Part shown: piece after piece, positions 9,234 to 18,243 of the stretch
Numbering within the stretch: the first letter of the stretch is position 1
How the letters are laid out: each line of letters begins with the position of its first letter
Assembly: GCA_021155045.1 (NCBI GenBank)
Contig: JAJNQB010000021.1
Span: 148,484 to 212,483, forward strand
Length of the DNA stretch: 64,000 bases
Direction: 5' to 3'
Origin: Arcticibacter sp.
GTDB taxonomy: Bacteria > Bacteroidota > Bacteroidia > 2-12-FULL-35-15
Translations under genes and position numbers: made by a program
The notes under the pieces: generated by a model
Told to the model about the DNA's origin: nothing
Seen by the model: the letters and a program-made list of their open reading frames with translations, nothing else
The model's database searches: none

Positions 9234-10447
9234 TATTCGAAATCCGGATAAAGCAAATATTTTTTTCTAATGGTTTTAAATTTTTTAATTCCTTCTTGCC
9301 ATGATTTTCTGATTTCATCTTCGGTAATACCCTCTTTTATTTGCTTTTGCAAAGTAGAATTTCCTGCATGAAAATTAAAATTTTGGTCAAAAAATGTAGT
9401 TTTATCTGGCGTATTTTGGTAAGTTCCCATTAACCAAAATAAATATATTTTTTTATAATTTTTGATATATTCAGCTCCAAAATCAGCTAAATTGTAACCA
9501 TAACAAGTTTGTCCTTTATACTTTGGATCACTCGCTCCTATCTTAGATTGTGGTACAAATGTGTAATTCGATTTTTGTAAGGTCGGATGACCAATAATTT
9601 GAAATGGCAAATCGGTTCCTCTACCCACAGAAACTACAGTTCCTTCAAACAAACCTAAACTTGGATACAAATAAACAGATGACATGTTTGGTAAATTAGG
9701 AGAGGGTTTAATTGTCAATTCATAAAAATCTTTATGCGTATAATTTTCACACGTAATAACTTTTAGTTTGCATTTAATTCCATTTTTTAACCATCCTTCA
9801 CCATTAATCATTTGAGCATATTCCCCTATCGTTAGCCCATATACAATTGGAACAGGATGCAAACCTAAAAATGATTTAAACTCGTTTTCCAAAACAGGTC
9901 CATCAACATAATACCCATTTGGGTTGGGTCTATCTAAAAGAATGAATGCTTTATTGCTTTCAGCACAGGCTTCCATCACATAATGTAAGGTTGATAAATA
10001 GGTGTAAAAACGAACACCTACATCTTGTATATCAAAAATAACAATATCAACATCCTTTAATTGTTCTGCGCTTGGCTTTTTATTTTTTCCGTAAAGCGAA
10101 ATAATGCTCAAACCTGTTTTTTCATCTTTCTCGGATTTCACCTTTTCACCGGCATCTACAACACCTCTAAAACCATGCTCAGGACAAAAAACTTTTTTAA
10201 TAGTAACACCTAAACTTAACAAACTATCAACCAAATGTGCTTTGTTAATTACTGATGATTGATTAGCCACCACAGCAATATTTTTACCTTTAATCAAAGG
10301 CAAGTATTCTTGTAAACGATAAGCACCTGTGTTTATTTCAGACGATTTTTTTACAACATTATCAATCAGCATTATATTTTGAGCATTAGCAGAAAGAAAA
10401 CAAGCTACAATAAATGCTAGTGTAACGAAAACAATTTTAAAGCGCAT
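9233..10447 (-). CDS. namZ: DUF1343 / NamZ-type exo-beta-N-acetylmuramidase
   Basis: About 404 residues from the ATG at 10447, beginning MRFKIVFVTLAFIVACFLSANAQ-like with a signal peptide; an ATG further upstream would add a non-signal extension. The DUF1343 core is seen in VVANQSSV, FCPEHGFRGVVDAGEKV, VIFDIQDVGVRFYTYLSTL, DRPNPNGYYVDGPVL and VSVGRGTDLPFQIIGHP. NamZ enzymes release terminal N-acetylmuramic acid from peptidoglycan fragments during wall recycling; the periplasmic location follows from the signal peptide. The symbol is by family resemblance. It is divergent from the permease gene and coupled to the small gene after it. Confidence 0.85.
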   Translation of the reverse strand: MRFKIVFVTLAFIVACFLSANAQNIMLIDNVVKKSSEINTGAYRLQEYLPLIKGKNIAVVANQSSVINKAHLVDSLLSLGVTIKKVFCPEHGFRGVVDAGEKVKSEKDEKTGLSIISLYGKNKKPSAEQLKDVDIVIFDIQDVGVRFYTYLSTLHYVMEACAESNKAFILLDRPNPNGYYVDGPVLENEFKSFLGLHPVPIVYGLTIGEYAQMINGEGWLKNGIKCKLKVITCENYTHKDFYELTIKPSPNLPNMSSVYLYPSLGLFEGTVVSVGRGTDLPFQIIGHPTLQKSNYTFVPQSKIGASDPKYKGQTCYGYNLADFGAEYIKNYKKIYLFWLMGTYQNTPDKTTFFDQNFNFHAGNSTLQKQIKEGITEDEIRKSWQEGIKKFKTIRKKYLLYPDFE

Positions 10448-10460
10448 ACAAGTAAAATAG

Positions 10461-10468
10461 TATTTTTG
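10461..10468 (+). promoter_or_regulatory. Promoter -7 box candidate for the LolC/E-like permease
   Basis: TATTTTTG matches TAnnTTTG and lies 28 bases upstream of the TTG start at 10497. Transcription would begin near 10475, which leaves room for that start and supports it. Confidence 0.4.
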
Positions 10469-10496
10469 TGTAATAAACATCAAAGCTAATTAAAAT

Positions 10497-11744
10497 TTGA
10501 ATATTGAATATTTTATAGCCAAACGAATCATAAAAGGTTCAGAAGGCACGCATCAATTTTCGCGCCCAATTGTTCGCATTGCTATTTTAGGAGTAGCCTT
10601 AGGAATTGCGGTGATGATTTTATCGGTTTCAGTTGTTACAGGTTTTCAAAATGAAATAAAAAATAAGTTAATAGGTTTTGGTTCTCACATTCAAATTACA
10701 AATTATGATAGCAACGAAAGTAATGAACCTGCACCTATAAGCATTCATCAAGATTTTATTTCCCTTTTAAAAACAAATGAAGAGATAAAACATATTCAAA
10801 CTTATGCTATAAAAAATGGAATCATAAAAACAAAAACAGAAAATGAAGGAATTATTTTAAAAGGTGTAAACACAGATTATAATTGGAATTACATCAAACA
10901 AAATCTGAAAGAAGGAAGTGTTTTTACGCCAAGCGACACAATAAACAAAGGCATTGTCATATCTCAATTTATAGCAAACGAGTTAGGGTTTAAACTAAAC
11001 GACAAAATTGTTATTTATTTTATTGTTGAAATTTCTGATAGTTCAGGCACAAGAACTGATATACTAGGAAAAGATTTTTATGTAAGTGGAATTTTTTCTA
11101 CAGGATTTGATGAAATAGATAAAAACTATGCTATCGTAGATATTCATCGTATTCAAAAAATTAACAGATGGGATACCACTCAAATTGCAGGATTTGAAGT
11201 GGAATTAAATGATTACAAAAAAATTGATGAAATAAATGACGATTTGAATATAGCGGTGGGCACAGACCTAATGACACAAACAATAAAACAACTTCACCCT
11301 ACTCTATTTTCATGGTTAGATATGATTGACGTAAATGCAATTTTAGTATTGGTATTGATGGTTTTAGTTGCAAGTATAAATATGATTGCAACTCTTTTGA
11401 TATTGATCTTAGAACGCACGAATATGATTGGAATATTAAAATCATTGGGCTCTACCAATCAAAAAATACAAAAAATATTTTTGTACAATGCTATCTATAT
11501 AATTGGCAAAGGGCTTTTATGGGGAAATGGAATAGCTATTCTTATTTCAATTATTCAATTACAATTTGGCATTTTTACTTTAAACCCTGAAACATATTAT
11601 ATTTCTCAAGTACCTATAAACTTTAACATTTTACACATCCTATTTATAAACGCAGGAACTCTGTTGGTGTGTACATTAATGCTATTATTACCAAGTTTAG
11701 TTGTGTCTAAAATCACTCCTGTAAAAGCTATAAAATTTGATTAA
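10497..11744 (+). CDS. LolC/E-type ABC transporter permease (FtsX family)
   Basis: A 415-residue inner-membrane protein. A first membrane helix lies near 28-50 and is followed by a ~230-residue periplasmic MacB-like domain. Three more helices (about 275-305, 325-355, 380-405) form the FtsX permease domain, including LERTNMIGILKSLGSTN, the coupling helix region. This topology matches LolC/LolE, which extract lipoproteins from the inner membrane for the Lol pathway. No ATPase partner is nearby. The start is a TTG: an in-frame TAA lies two codons upstream, and the N-terminus NIEYFIAKRI is what the family shows, so no ATG alternative exists. Confidence 0.85.
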   Translation: MNIEYFIAKRIIKGSEGTHQFSRPIVRIAILGVALGIAVMILSVSVVTGFQNEIKNKLIGFGSHIQITNYDSNESNEPAPISIHQDFISLLKTNEEIKHIQTYAIKNGIIKTKTENEGIILKGVNTDYNWNYIKQNLKEGSVFTPSDTINKGIVISQFIANELGFKLNDKIVIYFIVEISDSSGTRTDILGKDFYVSGIFSTGFDEIDKNYAIVDIHRIQKINRWDTTQIAGFEVELNDYKKIDEINDDLNIAVGTDLMTQTIKQLHPTLFSWLDMIDVNAILVLVLMVLVASINMIATLLILILERTNMIGILKSLGSTNQKIQKIFLYNAIYIIGKGLLWGNGIAILISIIQLQFGIFTLNPETYYISQVPINFNILHILFINAGTLLVCTLMLLLPSLVVSKITPVKAIKFD

Positions 11745-11784
11745 TATTCTGATTTTACTGAGCATTTAATCAAAAATGGATTAG

Positions 11785-11792
11785 TATATTTG
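11785..11792 (+). promoter_or_regulatory. Promoter -7 box candidate for proline dehydrogenase
   Basis: TATATTTG matches TAnnTTTG, 20 bases upstream of the ATG at 11813. No clear -33 element is visible. Confidence 0.4.
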
Positions 11793-11812
11793 CCCTGCAA
11801 AAATACATTATA

Positions 11813-12982
11813 ATGCTTTCATTTAACAATACAGAAATTGCCTTTGCTGGAAAAACTACGAACGATTTAAACCGTTCGTATTGGTTATTCAAACTTGTAT
11901 CTAACCCCACATTTGTAAACATAGGAAAATCACTTACTACATTTGCTATTAAAACTCATTTGCCAATCAAAGGAATAATCAAAGCAACTATATTTAAACA
12001 ATTTTGTGGTGGAGAAACAATTGATGAATGCACAGCAGCAATTGCGGAACTTGGAAAATATAATATTGGAACCATTTTAGACTATTCTGTTGAAGGAAAA
12101 GAAAGTGAAAATGATTTTGACGCTTGTGCAAAAGAAACAATTGCTACAGTACATAAAGCAAAAGAAAATAAAAACATTCCTTTTTGCGTATTTAAAGTAA
12201 CAGGCTTAGCTCGGTTTGATTTATTACAAAAAATTTCTGCCAAAGAATCACTATCAAGTGATGAGCAAAAAGAATTTGATAGAATAAAAGAAAGAGTAAA
12301 TACAGTTTGCAAATCAGCTCATGATGCAGGTGTTCCTATTTTTATTGATGCAGAAGAAAGTTGGATACAACAAGCTATTGATGATTTAGCAAACGATATG
12401 ATGTTGCTATACAACAAAGAAAAATGTATTGTCTATAATACTTTTCAACTTTACAGAAAAGATAGATTAGAATATTTAAAACATTCTTTTAATCTTGCAG
12501 GACAACATTCTTATTTCTTAGGCGCAAAGCTTGTGCGAGGAGCGTATATGGAAAAAGAACGAGCAAGAGCATTCGAAAAAAATTATCCTTCGCCTATTCA
12601 AGATAACAAAGAAAATACAGATAAAGATTACGATTTGGCTGTACGATTTTGTATTGAGCATATATCTAAAATTGCATTTTGTGCTGGCACACACAATGAA
12701 AAAAGCTCAATGGATTTAGCAATGTTAATGCAAGAAAAGAAAATAAAAGAAGAAAATAAACATATTTATTTTTCGCAGCTACTTGGTATGAGCGACCATA
12801 TTAGTTTTAACCTTGCTAATGCAGGATACAATGTTGCTAAATATGTTCCTTACGGACCTGTTCGTGAAGTGTTACCATATTTAATTAGAAGAGCACAAGA
12901 AAATACTTCCGTAAAAGGGCAAACAGGAAGAGAATTGAATCTAATTATAAAAGAAAAAGAAAGAAGAAAACTTAGCAAATAA
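11813..12982 (+). CDS. putA: Proline dehydrogenase (monofunctional)
   Basis: A 389-residue single-domain PRODH that oxidises proline to pyrroline-5-carboxylate using FAD. Diagnostic segments are FKVTGLARF, PIFIDAEESW, YNTFQLYRKDRLEYL, GAKLVRGAYMEKER, FCAGTHNEKS and YVPYGPVREVLPYLIRRAQEN, which carry the flavin- and proline-binding residues (Arg-Arg of the YLIRRA motif). The pyrroline-5-carboxylate dehydrogenase of bifunctional PutA is absent, so a separate gene must supply it. It is convergent with the repeat protein at 12985, separated by two bases with no obvious terminator. Confidence 0.93.
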   Translation: MLSFNNTEIAFAGKTTNDLNRSYWLFKLVSNPTFVNIGKSLTTFAIKTHLPIKGIIKATIFKQFCGGETIDECTAAIAELGKYNIGTILDYSVEGKESENDFDACAKETIATVHKAKENKNIPFCVFKVTGLARFDLLQKISAKESLSSDEQKEFDRIKERVNTVCKSAHDAGVPIFIDAEESWIQQAIDDLANDMMLLYNKEKCIVYNTFQLYRKDRLEYLKHSFNLAGQHSYFLGAKLVRGAYMEKERARAFEKNYPSPIQDNKENTDKDYDLAVRFCIEHISKIAFCAGTHNEKSSMDLAMLMQEKKIKEENKHIYFSQLLGMSDHISFNLANAGYNVAKYVPYGPVREVLPYLIRRAQENTSVKGQTGRELNLIIKEKERRKLSK

Positions 12983-12984
12983 AA

Positions 12985-14802
12985 TTATTTAATTTCTGTA
13001 TTCTTTTTAAACTCTTGTTCAGTAATTGGTGTTCCATCTTTAAAATAATATACAGCACCAAAGCTAGTTTCTTTCTTTTCGTATAACACTCCTTTGTTTC
13101 CTATAACTACAATCCTTCGAGTTACATCTACATTTCCTTCTTTAACTTTTTCTTCCGTTACGCCAACAGGATATTTTTTTGCTAATTCATTTTTAAATAA
13201 TGCTTCATTAGCAATTAAAACATCAATTTCTTTTAATCTATTTTTAGGGTACTCTTCCGCTGGTTTTAATTCGATAGCTTCGTTGAATGCTTTTTTAGCT
13301 TTATCAAAATCTTTAGCAACAACGGCAGAATCACCAGCACTCAGAGTTTGTTTGTACTTTCGTTCAAAAGCTTTGGCTGCCTCTTCTTTTGCTAATCTTT
13401 CTTTTTCAGCAGCATCAGCAGCAGCTTTTTCTTTCGCTAATTTTTCCTTTAATGCAGCATCGGCTTCCGCTTTTTCTTTAGTAATACGAGCCTGCTCAGC
13501 AGCTTGAGCATCTGCTTTCTCTTTTGCTATTCTTGCTTTTTCTGCTGCAAGAGCATCGGCTTCTGCCTTTTCTTTTGCCAGTCGAGCTTTTTCTGCAGCT
13601 TCAGCATCGGATTTTTCCTTTGTTAAGCGTGCTTTTTCAGCAGCATCAGCATCTGCTTTTTCTTTTGCTAATTTATCTTTCTCCGCATTTTCAGCAATTA
13701 GTTTATCAATAGCAGCAATTTTTTCTTTTGGATATTGTTCTGCCGATTTAAATGATAATGCTTCGCTGTATGCCAATTTTGCTACATCATAATTTTTAGT
13801 AAACATTGCAGCATCAGCTTTTGCAATTGCAGCACTATATTTATCATTGATTTCTTTCTCCTTTGCTAACTTATCTTTTTCAGCTTTGTCTTTTGATGCT
13901 ATATCCGCAACAATGGAATCTATTTCTTTTATTTTATCTTTTGGATATTGTTCTTGATTTTTAACCGTCAATGCTTCTGTATATCCTGTTTTAGCTCCTG
14001 TATAATCTTTTGCAGATAAGGATTTATCAGCTTTTGCTATTGCAGCATTGTATTTATCGTTGATTTCTTTTTCTTTCGCTAATTTTTCTTTCTCAACACT
14101 TTCAGCATTCAATTTATCTATTTCTGCTATTTTATTTTTTGGATGCGCTTCATTTACTTTTACAGATAATGCTTCCGTATAAGCGTCTTTTGCCGCTTTA
14201 TAATTTTTGGCTGCAAACGCAGCGTCAGCCTTTGTAATGGCAGCATTGTACTTTGCTTCTATTTCAGCAGATGCGGCACCTTTATTTTTTTCATCATTTA
14301 CTTTTTTCTGAATAGTAGTAAATTCTTGTTGCATCGTTTTTTGAATATCCTCATCCGAAATCATTTTATTACCATCAGCATCATAATAGAAGCTCATATA
14401 TGGTTTGTTAAATGTTTCAGTAATTTTTTGAACAGTTTTAGCATCTTTTGGTAACTCAAAAAGTGTTATTTCGGGATTAGATGTTCCTTTTAATTTTTTA
14501 GCATCATCAACCGACATTCCAATAGTTGAATAAATTAGTTTTATGCTGATATACCCTTCTTTGGTTATATAAAAATTGTATTCTTCATCAGGCTTTAAAG
14601 TAAAAGAAAAACTTCCAGAAGAAGGAGTTATTATATCTTTTATTTTATCGTTATTAAAATTGTAAATACTTACAATGGCTCCATTCATTGGTTTGCCATC
14701 TTCTTTTACTGTTCCCACAACAGTATATTGAGCAAATAACAAATTACTTAACAGGCAAAACAAAAAAGAAAAGCTAAAATGAATGTTTTTTATTAGCAAC
14801 AT
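12985..14802 (-). CDS. Secreted repeat protein with regulatory-like beta domain, TPR-like repeats and coiled coil
   Basis: A 605-residue protein with a signal peptide (1-24, ending LLFAQ). Residues ~27-95 resemble a carboxypeptidase-regulatory-like beta-sandwich (VVGTVKEDGKPMNGAIVSIY). Three or four ~65-80 residue units follow, with the pattern KADAAFAAKNYKAAKDAYTEAL then YPK.KI.EID, which look like TPR-type helical hairpins. A highly charged A-E-K-A-R-L repeat tract (~385-480) is a probable coiled coil; then comes one more TPR-like unit and a C-terminal basic/beta tail. Similar architectures occur in Bacteroidota envelope proteins near motility genes, but I cannot name it. No enzyme motif is present. 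Confidence 0.75.
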   Translation of the reverse strand: MLLIKNIHFSFSFLFCLLSNLLFAQYTVVGTVKEDGKPMNGAIVSIYNFNNDKIKDIITPSSGSFSFTLKPDEEYNFYITKEGYISIKLIYSTIGMSVDDAKKLKGTSNPEITLFELPKDAKTVQKITETFNKPYMSFYYDADGNKMISDEDIQKTMQQEFTTIQKKVNDEKNKGAASAEIEAKYNAAITKADAAFAAKNYKAAKDAYTEALSVKVNEAHPKNKIAEIDKLNAESVEKEKLAKEKEINDKYNAAIAKADKSLSAKDYTGAKTGYTEALTVKNQEQYPKDKIKEIDSIVADIASKDKAEKDKLAKEKEINDKYSAAIAKADAAMFTKNYDVAKLAYSEALSFKSAEQYPKEKIAAIDKLIAENAEKDKLAKEKADADAAEKARLTKEKSDAEAAEKARLAKEKAEADALAAEKARIAKEKADAQAAEQARITKEKAEADAALKEKLAKEKAAADAAEKERLAKEEAAKAFERKYKQTLSAGDSAVVAKDFDKAKKAFNEAIELKPAEEYPKNRLKEIDVLIANEALFKNELAKKYPVGVTEEKVKEGNVDVTRRIVVIGNKGVLYEKKETSFGAVYYFKDGTPITEQEFKKNTEIK

Positions 14803-14823
14803 ATTAAATTTAAAAAATGGTTA

Positions 14824-14831
14824 CAAAAATA
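14824..14831 (-). promoter_or_regulatory. Promoter -7 box candidate for the repeat protein gene
   Basis: On the minus strand this reads TATTTTTG, 21 bases upstream of the ATG at 14802; it fits TAnnTTTG. Confidence 0.35.
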
Positions 14832-14960
14832 AGGTTTAATCAACAATGTTGCCGATTTTTTTGTTCGTCTTAAAAATATCTTAAGAATATTTTTAAATGA
14901 ATTGGGTTATGTTACTTCCCGCTACTTCGAAATGATATTTTATTTATAATAGTAAAACAA

Positions 14961-15380
14961 CTGTGCGCTGTCTGTTCGTTTACTCCTATGGAGAGTGTTC
15001 ACACCGATAGGTGAATGTATCGAGAACGTGTGAAGGAATTAATTTAAAAAATTTGTACTTTCCTATCACCGACCTAATAAAATTTTCTTAAAAATTCATT
15101 TGTTATCAAAAGCGATGGAACGTGCGAAGATGCTTTAGTGTTTGAGTTCTGATTTTGCAAAAATCAGAACGAGTTTAAAGCATCGGATTGATGGCAAATT
15201 GAATTTTTGGAAAATTTTATTCAGTCTTGTTCTTTTGCTTCTTTTGTTACAAGACAAAAGAAGAAGTAAAATCTTTATGTTTTCTTTTTTCTATCTAATC
15301 TGTGCGCTGTCTGTTCGTTTACTCCTATGGAGAGTGTTCACAGATAGGTGAATGTATCGAGAACGTGTGATGGAATTTAA
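14961..15380. repeat. Composite intergenic repeat: ~75-80 bp direct repeats around a hairpin element
   Basis: This fills most of a ~610-base gene-free stretch (14803-15416). Near-identical copies at 14961-15040 and 15300-15380 begin with the word TGTGCGCTGTCTGTTCG, contain GTATCGAGAACGTGTGA and differ mainly by a short internal deletion. Between them, 15129-15184 forms a long imperfect hairpin (outer stem GATGCTTTA, inner stem GTTCTGATTTT). After it comes a stretch whose plus frame reads as a short hydrophobic peptide. It looks like a dispersed non-coding element of the genome, not a gene. Confidence 0.7.
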
Positions 15381-15416
15381 TTGAAATATTTTAATCACTA
15401 CCGAGAGATTGTTTTT

Positions 15417-16043
15417 TTAATTATGTCGTCTTAAATAGTCGTCAATTATATTTTCGTCCGCTTTAAAATAATGTCCTTTAAAAGGACCAAATATTTGTCC
15501 ATTTGTCGGGATTGTGTCAGAAGTTCCGTTATTATTTACAAAAACGAGTTTAATGGTTTTCTGGTACTTCAATGGACCAACATGATCAGCCCAAAGCCTA
15601 TCAGTGAATTCATTTAATTCTTTAATTTGAATAGTATCAGTGGAAGTAATAATTATTGCTTTCTTAATTGCAAAGCGGTCATAATAATGATTGAAATAAT
15701 CAGGTTGACTCTGCCGTTTTAGGAAAGACTGTCTAGCCGTAAGAAGAAATGGAAGAAATAGAACTATCCCGGAAAATGTAAGTATTAAAGTCGTAATAAA
15801 AGACCTTTTGCTATAAATCAAAGTTTTTAAGATCCAATAATTAATTGCGGCAAAAAATGCTGAAATATATAAGACTCTTTTTAAGATTTCATTAGTTATT
15901 TCTTGAGTAAAGGTAGTTGCGTGAATTTTCCCCACGTTTCCAGTAATTATATGGTAACTAACATGTTCCACCGCTACGATAAGGCAAACGAACACTAAAT
16001 TCAATATTAATAAAATACCAATTCCAATTTTTCGTCTGTTCAT
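15417..16043 (-). CDS. Hypothetical membrane protein
   Basis: Two hundred and eight residues from an ATG. Three hydrophobic segments (about 7-27, 55-75, 82-102) suggest an inner-membrane protein with a soluble C-terminal half of ~105 residues facing one side. No known domain is recognised. GTC and GAC codons appear more often than in most neighbours, giving the impression of a different origin together with the gene at 16084. It follows that gene after about 40 bases on the same strand, so the two are probably cotranscribed. Confidence 0.6.
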   Translation of the reverse strand: MNRRKIGIGILLILNLVFVCLIVAVEHVSYHIITGNVGKIHATTFTQEITNEILKRVLYISAFFAAINYWILKTLIYSKRSFITTLILTFSGIVLFLPFLLTARQSFLKRQSQPDYFNHYYDRFAIKKAIIITSTDTIQIKELNEFTDRLWADHVGPLKYQKTIKLVFVNNNGTSDTIPTNGQIFGPFKGHYFKADENIIDDYLRRHN

Positions 16044-16083
16044 ATTATCCTTCTACTGTTTGAGATGTCTTGTTTATTTAGCC

Positions 16084-16851
16084 CTAACGGGGACTGGTTT
16101 TCATTCTCTCGTTGTCAAGTCGTATTTTTAGTTTAGTAAAAATTTTGTTCTCCGATTTTCCATTTTCGTCAAGGTCAAAATTGTTTAATAACCCCCATTC
16201 AATTTGGTCGAAGATATTTTTTTTCTGCTCAATGTTGTTGATTTTAGTCAGTTGTTCAATAACCAAATCAGGCTTACAAATAAAACACTTACCTATTGAA
16301 AAAGACGGTATTTCATTAGCTGAACCCTTGTCTGCCCACATTGTAGAAAAGAAGAGTTGTAGAACGTCAACGTCACTTGTCGAGCAAAAGTAATTTGGTA
16401 AAATGGTAAGCACAGGGTCATACTTCGTGTCACTATAAAACTCTAATTGTCGAACTGAAGTCCTATATTCTATAGTGTCTTTTGACTTCCAAGCTTTTTG
16501 AAAATTGTCCGCTAATATTCTTTGTATGTTTAGTGTTTTAGTGATGAGTTCCTTTTGCTTTTTGTAGTCAAGTTTCTCAACTTCTTGAACTCTGCTTTTA
16601 TGAAGAAACCCTTCTATTTGTCTACCCTTCCAAGCCGTTACTTTTACCCATTCTGAATTATCTATCAATTGAAAGTAGAAAAAGTCTTCTTTGAAAAGCG
16701 TGTCAACGACTTTAAATTCTTTTCCTTGTCCAATACGAACTAATGTAAAGCCGTCTGGATCGTTTATAATTGCAAGTCTGTTCTCGGCTATAAGTTTAAG
16801 TGAGCAGAAAAAAATCAAAATTATCAATATGTAGTTTCTCGCTGTCGTCAT
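16084..16851 (-). CDS. Hypothetical secreted protein with SH3-like domain
   Basis: About 255 residues from the ATG at 16851, which gives the signal peptide MTTARNYILIILIFFCSLKL. Another ATG at 16866 and a GTG at 16896 are in frame but weaker. Residues ~27-95 resemble a bacterial SH3 domain (DPDGFTLVRIGQGKEF.VV, then W.KV and GFLHKSRV). The C-terminal two-thirds is helical and not recognised; it has a pair of cysteines (GKCFIC). A wall- or envelope-associated role is possible but unproven. Base usage is mildly different from surrounding genes. Confidence 0.6.
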   Translation of the reverse strand: MTTARNYILIILIFFCSLKLIAENRLAIINDPDGFTLVRIGQGKEFKVVDTLFKEDFFYFQLIDNSEWVKVTAWKGRQIEGFLHKSRVQEVEKLDYKKQKELITKTLNIQRILADNFQKAWKSKDTIEYRTSVRQLEFYSDTKYDPVLTILPNYFCSTSDVDVLQLFFSTMWADKGSANEIPSFSIGKCFICKPDLVIEQLTKINNIEQKKNIFDQIEWGLLNNFDLDENGKSENKIFTKLKIRLDNERMKTSPR

Positions 16852-16950
16852 TTTAAGTTTGCCCATAACTTGTAAATACCTACTAATCGATAGCACATTA
16901 TTATTCGTTTATCAAATATAATTTTTTTTCTATAACGAGAGCTTTAAAAC

Positions 16951-16985
16951 AAAAAACTTCAGAAAATAATTTCTGAAGTTTTTAA
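16951..16985 (-). terminator. Rho-independent terminator after the triple-FKBP gene
   Basis: Inverted arms AAAACTTCAGAAA and TTTCTGAAGTTTT around a short AT loop, with runs of A and T on the outer sides. It sits just 3' of the stop at 17006 on the minus strand and could work in both directions. Confidence 0.75.
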
Positions 16986-17005
16986 TTTTTATTTAAATTT
17001 TTCTT

Positions 17006-18190
17006 TTACTTCACTTCTATCAATTCAACATCGAATATTAAATCTGCTCTTTCAGGAATAATTGGTGGACGACCTTGTTCGCCATAAGCTAAATAATAAG
17101 GTATCACCAAACGCATTTTATCTCCTATATGCATCAATGATATTCCTTCTTCCCAGCCTGGTATTACATAGCCTTGTCCTAATGGGAATTCAATTGGTTC
17201 ACCTCTTTCAATTGACGAATCAAATATTTTTCCGTCAGCTAAAAAGCCTGTGTAATGCACTTTCACTGTTTTGCCAGCTTGTGCTTGTGTTGGGTTACTA
17301 CTTTTATTAATTACATAATATTCTAAACCTGATGCCGTTTTTGTTGCTGTTAATCCTGAAACATTAAATGGTTTAGGAACAACTGGTTCTTGCACATCTA
17401 CAATTTCTACATCAAAAATTAAATCTGATTTTGCTGGAATAACCGGTGGACGACCTTGTTCGCCATAAGCTAAATTATATGGAATAATTAATTTTGCTTT
17501 TTCTCCTTTTTTCAAAAGTTGTAATCCTTCATCCCAACCTGGAATTACAGAACCAACACCACATTTTAATGCAAAGGGTTGTCCTCTATCAACAGAAGAG
17601 TCAAACATTTTTCCATCTTTAAAAAAACCACTATAATGCACTTTTACGTTGCTACCTTTTTTAATAGCTTCTCCTTTTTCATTTTTTTGGAAATAAATAT
17701 ATTGCAGTCCACTTGCTGTTTTAATAGTATCTTTTGTTTTTGCAACCCATGGTTTTACTCCTTCAATCACATCTAGTAATTCTACATCAAATATTAAAAC
17801 ACTATTAGCTGGTATTGGTCCCATTGCTCTTTCGCCATAGGCAATATCAGCAGGTAATTTTAAAGTAGCTTTATCACCCACTTGTAATAATTGAAATGCT
17901 TCGTCCCAACCTTTAATAACTTGCCCTGCACCCAGTTTAAACTCAAATGGTTGACCTGATTTTAATGAACTATCAAAAATAGTATCGTTTGTTAATTTTC
18001 CTGTGTAGTGCACTTTTATTTTATCGCCTACTTGTGGTTTTTTACCATTCCCTTTTGTAGTAATAGTATATTCCAATCCTGATGCTGTTTTCACTGTTTT
18101 TGGATTTTTTACAATTTTAGATGTTACTTTTTCTTGTGCATAGATTCCTACAGCCAAAAGCAAACAAAAACTTAATGTTATTTTTTTCAT
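17006..18190 (-). CDS. Periplasmic FKBP-type peptidyl-prolyl isomerase with three FKBP domains
   Basis: A 394-residue protein with a signal peptide ending GIYAQ (residue ~19). Three FKBP domains in tandem (about 33-140, 150-262, 278-394) each show VHYTG or VHYSG, IFDSS or MFDSS, F.LG or FALKCG, VIPGW or VIKGW and LAYGE with a terminal FDVEL strand. Active-site aromatic and aspartate residues are retained in all three, so all should catalyse prolyl isomerisation or act as chaperones on exported proteins. It is last in a run of four FKBP genes on one strand, and a terminator follows. Confidence 0.92.
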   Translation of the reverse strand: MKKITLSFCLLLAVGIYAQEKVTSKIVKNPKTVKTASGLEYTITTKGNGKKPQVGDKIKVHYTGKLTNDTIFDSSLKSGQPFEFKLGAGQVIKGWDEAFQLLQVGDKATLKLPADIAYGERAMGPIPANSVLIFDVELLDVIEGVKPWVAKTKDTIKTASGLQYIYFQKNEKGEAIKKGSNVKVHYSGFFKDGKMFDSSVDRGQPFALKCGVGSVIPGWDEGLQLLKKGEKAKLIIPYNLAYGEQGRPPVIPAKSDLIFDVEIVDVQEPVVPKPFNVSGLTATKTASGLEYYVINKSSNPTQAQAGKTVKVHYTGFLADGKIFDSSIERGEPIEFPLGQGYVIPGWEEGISLMHIGDKMRLVIPYYLAYGEQGRPPIIPERADLIFDVELIEVK

Positions 18191-18243
18191 ATTAATTTTA
18201 TATAAAGGTTGATGTTTTGTTCATCAATCATTATTCCAATTAT

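Noticed and set aside
15142..15351. Plus-strand 69-residue reading frame between the direct repeats
   Set aside because: It starts inside a hairpin, runs into the second direct repeat, is low-complexity hydrophobic and has no promoter or family. Treated as part of the repeat element.
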